Shown here one piece after another: positions 14,546 through 17,083 of a DNA stretch of 17,083 bases. The DNA comes from an uncultured Clostridia bacterium. GTDB lineage: Bacteria; Bacillota; Clostridia; Christensenellales; Pumilibacteraceae. Both the position numbers and the translations under genes were made by a program. The notes under the pieces are model-generated. The model saw nothing but the letters and a program-made list of their open reading frames with translations, was not told the DNA's origin and did no database searches. The stretch is taken from NCBI GenBank assembly GCA_934229275.1, contig CAKQDN010000035.1, positions 1 through 17,083 of the forward strand. The letters run 5' to 3'. Every line of letters begins with the position of its first letter. Position 1 is the stretch's first letter.

Positions 14546-14995
14546 ATGATGCGAACAAAAAGACAAAATAAAATACTTGAACTGATTTCTCAAAACGCAA
14601 TCGAAACGCAGGAGGAACTGGTCGAAGAACTTAAAACCGCAGGGTTTGACGTGACTCAAGCAACCATTTCACGAGATATTAAAGATCTCGGGCTGGTCAA
14701 GATTACCGAAAACGGTAAGCAGCGTTACGACAGAGAAAGACTTAATTCCAACGTTACGCAAAAATTTCGCGATATGTACAAACATTCTATTCTGTCTGTC
14801 GAAAATGCCGGAAATCTCGTCGTATTGAAAACGCTTTCCGCGAGCGCAAACGTCGTTGCTGTCATGGTAGACAGGCTGAATAATAAACACGTTCTCGGCT
14901 GCGTAGCCGGCGACGACACGGCTTTCGTGGCTTGCCGCGACGAAGCCGGGGCGAAAGAAGTGTGCAAAATGCTCACCGAACTTGCATCAGACTAA
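14546..14995 (+). CDS. argR: Arginine repressor ArgR/AhrC
   Basis: A 149-residue transcription factor that, with arginine as corepressor, represses arginine synthesis and activates its breakdown. Residues 1-70 form the winged helix DNA-binding domain with QATISRDIKDLGLVK (38-52; Ser42-Arg43 in the recognition helix). Residues 80-149 form the hexamerisation and arginine-binding domain with the Gly-Asp-Asp motif (VAGDDT, 120-125) that binds arginine; the usual GTIAGDD reads GCVAGDD. GAGGAG at 14529-14534 overlaps the nadK stop and sits 11 bases before ATG 14546; a second ATG follows at once. No arg genes are near. Confidence 0.95.
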   Translation: MMRTKRQNKILELISQNAIETQEELVEELKTAGFDVTQATISRDIKDLGLVKITENGKQRYDRERLNSNVTQKFRDMYKHSILSVENAGNLVVLKTLSASANVVAVMVDRLNNKHVLGCVAGDDTAFVACRDEAGAKEVCKMLTELASD

Positions 14996-15010
14996 AATTC
15001 TTTTAAAAAT

Positions 15011-16720
15011 ATGTTAAGATCGATTTACATAAACAATATTGCACTGATAAAGTCGCAGACGCTTGAGTTTTGCGACGGTTTTAACGTACTCAGCGGAGAA
15101 ACGGGTGCCGGTAAATCGATAATAGTCGACAGTCTTTCGCTAATGCTCGGCGAAAAGTTCGATAAAGTGCTGATGCGCTACGGCGAAACGGTTTCGAGGG
15201 TCGAAGCGGTTTTCGATACGACCGATCGTGCCCGCGAGATTTTATCGGAACTGGACGTGGATGCCGAAGATCTGACTATAATTACGCGTAAAGTATCGGA
15301 TAGCGGTAAATCGGAAAACCGCATAAACGGTAGAACGGTGACGTTATCCGCCGTAAAACAACTGGGAAGCGCTCTATTGGACATTTGCGGTCAGAACGAA
15401 TATCAGTTTCTCGGATCCGTAGGCAATCATATTAAAGTTCTCGACGCATTTTCCGACGGAATAATAGTCGAGTTAAAAACTAAACTCGGCGGCTATCTGT
15501 CCGAACTTCGCCTGATCGAGCAAAAACTCGACGAAATTAAAGATAGCGAAGAACGCGCAGACAATATCGATTTTCTTAAAAGGAAACTTAATGAAATCGA
15601 TAAAGTCAAAATTTATGACGGCGAACTGGAAGAACTCGAAGAAAAACGCCGTATTTACCGCTCATCCGGTAAAATTATCGAAGCGCTGTCCGCGGCGCAA
15701 AACGAAATGTCCGCCGGCTCCGACAGTCTTATAGGGAAATTGCAAGGCGCGACACGAGCACTCTCCTCGATTTCAGATCTGGGCGAAGGCTATTCCGATC
15801 TCGTAGGGCGATTGCAGAGCAGCCTTATCGAACTTGAAGACATATCCGATTCAATCGATGAAGAACTCGAAAGCATGGACGTACGGGAAAGCGACATAGA
15901 TGCGCTCGAAGAACGTATTCACAAAGTGCGTGAACTTATTCGTAAATACGGCGACTACGAAGGTGTGAGTCGTAAACGTGCGGAACTTGACGAAAAAATA
16001 TCTTTTCTCGAAAACGCGGAACAACTTTACGACGAATTGAATAAAAATAAGCGCGACCTCATTAAAAAATCGTACGATGTTTCGGTTAAAATGTCCGAAA
16101 TCAGAAAAGATTCGGCAAAAAAACTTGAAAAGGCGGTTATGTCGGAACTGAATGACCTCGGAATGCAAAATGCGGAATTTATGGTAAACTTCGCGCCGAT
16201 TCCGTCACTTGTCGACTGTGACGGTGCTTTTACTTCTTCGGGGCTCGATAAAGTAGAATTCTATTTAAGTCCTAATGCGGGACAACCGTTAAAACCGCTC
16301 ACGAAAATAATATCGGGCGGGGAACAATCTCGCCTGATGCTTGCGCTGAAAGTTATTTCCGGCAATTCTGACATGATTCCGTCGCTTGTTTTCGATGAAA
16401 TCGACACCGGTATAAGCGGTAAAATAGGATTGGAAGTGGCGAAAAAACTCGCATTGCTTTCGCGTAGCCATCAAGTTCTGTGTGTAACTCATTTGCCGCA
16501 GATTGCAGCAATGGCGGACAAGAACTATTTCATCTCAAAATCGTCAGTTGACGGACAAACGCTTACCGACGTAAAGCAACTCGATTTTGCTCAGACGGTG
16601 GAGGAGATTGCTCGTTTATCCGGCGGAAAAGACATTAGTCAGAGTGCTCAAACAAACGCCGAAGAGATGAAAAACTGGAGCGAGAATTTCAAACGGCAAC
16701 TAAAAACGACGCAACGGTAA
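15011..16720 (+). CDS. recN: DNA repair protein RecN
   Basis: RecN is an SMC-like ATPase that gathers DNA ends during double-strand break repair. The 569-residue protein has Walker A GETGAGKS (29-36), a Q-loop-like region GQNEYQFL, a long coiled coil from about 160 to 370, the ABC signature ISGGEQSRLMLALK (from about 434), Walker B VFDEIDTGISG (460-470) and a terminal THLPQIAAMAD. The N-terminus MLRSIYINNIALIKS fits the family start, so ATG 15011 is right, though no ribosome binding site precedes it; the region is A/T-rich (CTTTTAAAAAT region at 15000-15010). argR to recN is a common order in Firmicutes. spoIVB and spo0A, which often follow recN, are absent here. Confidence 0.96.
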   Translation: MLRSIYINNIALIKSQTLEFCDGFNVLSGETGAGKSIIVDSLSLMLGEKFDKVLMRYGETVSRVEAVFDTTDRAREILSELDVDAEDLTIITRKVSDSGKSENRINGRTVTLSAVKQLGSALLDICGQNEYQFLGSVGNHIKVLDAFSDGIIVELKTKLGGYLSELRLIEQKLDEIKDSEERADNIDFLKRKLNEIDKVKIYDGELEELEEKRRIYRSSGKIIEALSAAQNEMSAGSDSLIGKLQGATRALSSISDLGEGYSDLVGRLQSSLIELEDISDSIDEELESMDVRESDIDALEERIHKVRELIRKYGDYEGVSRKRAELDEKISFLENAEQLYDELNKNKRDLIKKSYDVSVKMSEIRKDSAKKLEKAVMSELNDLGMQNAEFMVNFAPIPSLVDCDGAFTSSGLDKVEFYLSPNAGQPLKPLTKIISGGEQSRLMLALKVISGNSDMIPSLVFDEIDTGISGKIGLEVAKKLALLSRSHQVLCVTHLPQIAAMADKNYFISKSSVDGQTLTDVKQLDFAQTVEEIARLSGGKDISQSAQTNAEEMKNWSENFKRQLKTTQR

Positions 16721-16757
16721 ATTTTTTCAAAAAGTTTTAAAATCACTCATTTTTTCC

Positions 16758-16786
16758 TTGACAAATCGCCTCGGATATTGTATACT
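16758..16786 (+). promoter_or_regulatory. Strong sigma-A promoter of the tRNA cluster
   Basis: TTGACA (16758-16763, perfect), a 17-base spacer and TATACT (16781-16786). The expected start near 16793 is about 17 bases before tRNA-Pro. The 37 bases between recN and the -35 box are A/T-rich with no convincing terminator. Confidence 0.88.
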
Positions 16787-16809
16787 GTAACAGTCAGTGT
16801 TCGATGTTA

Positions 16810-16885
16810 CGGGGTGTAGCGCAGTTGGTAGCGCACGTGGTTTGGGACCATGGGGTCGTGAGTTCGAGTCTCGTCACCCCGACCA
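16810..16885 (+). tRNA. tRNA-Pro (anticodon TGG)
   Basis: A full cloverleaf of 76 bases: acceptor CGGGGTG pairs with CACCCCG (16875-16881), anticodon loop TTTGGGA, T loop TTCGAGT, discriminator A and encoded CCA (16883-16885). Confidence 0.95.
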
Positions 16886-16901
16886 AGTAGCAACGAAACG
16901 G

Positions 16902-16978
16902 GGGCCTTTAGCTCAGTTGGTTAGAGCAGCCGGCTCATAACCGGCGGGTCCGGGGTTCGAGTCCCTGAAGGCCCACCA
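16902..16978 (+). tRNA. tRNA with CAT anticodon: elongator tRNA-Met, possibly tRNA-Ile2
   Basis: Acceptor GGGCCTT pairs with AAGGCCC (16968-16974); anticodon stem GCCGG/CCGGC with loop CTCATAA; T loop TTCGAGT; encoded CCA. It is not the initiator: the anticodon stem lacks three G-C pairs in a row next to the loop and the first acceptor pair is G-C. Elongator Met and lysidine-modified Ile2 share the CAT anticodon and cannot be told apart safely by eye. Confidence 0.9.
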
Positions 16979-17008
16979 CAAAATAATATTACTGCAAAAA
17001 ACACATAT

Positions 17009-17083
17009 GGCCTGGTAGTTCAGCTGGTTAGAACGCTAGCCTGTCACGCTAGAGGTCGTGGGTTCGATCCCCATCCAGGTCGC
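17009..17083 (+). tRNA. tRNA-Asp (anticodon GTC), cut at the window end
   Basis: Acceptor GGCCTGG pairs with CCAGGTC (17075-17081, one G-U pair); anticodon stem CTAGC/GCTAG with loop CTGTCAC; discriminator G82, usual for tRNA-Asp. The window ends on the first C of CCA. Confidence 0.93.

Noticed and set aside
980..14806. Spo0A boxes (TGTCGAA) at several places
   Set aside because: All lie inside coding regions, at a rate expected by chance, and none is placed at a promoter.
16721..16757. Terminator after recN
   Set aside because: Only short A/T-only inverted repeats are present; no stable stem precedes a T-run.
16902..16978. Initiator tRNA-fMet for the CAT tRNA
   Set aside because: The acceptor begins with a paired G-C and the anticodon stem lacks the GGG/CCC pairs of initiators.

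Overview
The window is a chromosomal segment of an endospore-forming member of the Firmicutes, most likely class Clostridia. The evidence is a complete spoIIIA sporulation cluster, Gram-positive style gene order, short intergenic gaps, strong AGGAGG-type ribosome binding sites and moderately low GC. Every gene reads on the + strand. I found no insertion sequence, CRISPR array, phage gene or restriction system; almost everything is core metabolism, sporulation or DNA maintenance.

Layout: (1) 1-1363: the 3' part of ribF and an endonuclease IV-like TIM-barrel gene. (2) 1360-3014: a promoter, an aminopeptidase P family gene and efp. (3) 3015-3176: a structured gap with two terminators. (4) 3177-7835: spoIIIAA to spoIIIAH, the eight-gene feeding-tube/secretion complex between mother cell and forespore. 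spoIIIAA is split by a frameshift at an A8 tract, and the start of spoIIIAE is unclear. (5) 7847-13638: a promoter, then an Asp23 family gene, nusB, folD, xseA, xseB, ispA and dxs, a tightly packed and mostly overlapping operon. (6) 13657-16720: a promoter whose predicted start site falls on the nadK start codon, then nadK, argR and recN. (7) 16758-17083: a strong promoter and three tRNA genes (Pro, Met or Ile2, Asp); the last is cut by the window end.

The order resembles the Bacillus subtilis efp - spoIIIA - accBC - yqhY - nusB - folD - xseAB - ispA - dxs - tlyA - argR - recN - spoIVB - spo0A region. Here accBC and the tlyA-type methyltransferase gene are absent, nadK is present, and tRNA genes follow recN where spoIVB and spo0A would be expected.

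The least ordinary signals are: a pair of nearly identical 23-bp interrupted palindromes inside ribF and spoIIIAE, with exactly inverted centres; the A8 frameshift in spoIIIAA; a possible leaderless nadK; a Noc-site-like palindrome in nadK; and an Arg-to-His change at a usually conserved DXS active-site position. I see no clearly new multi-gene system.
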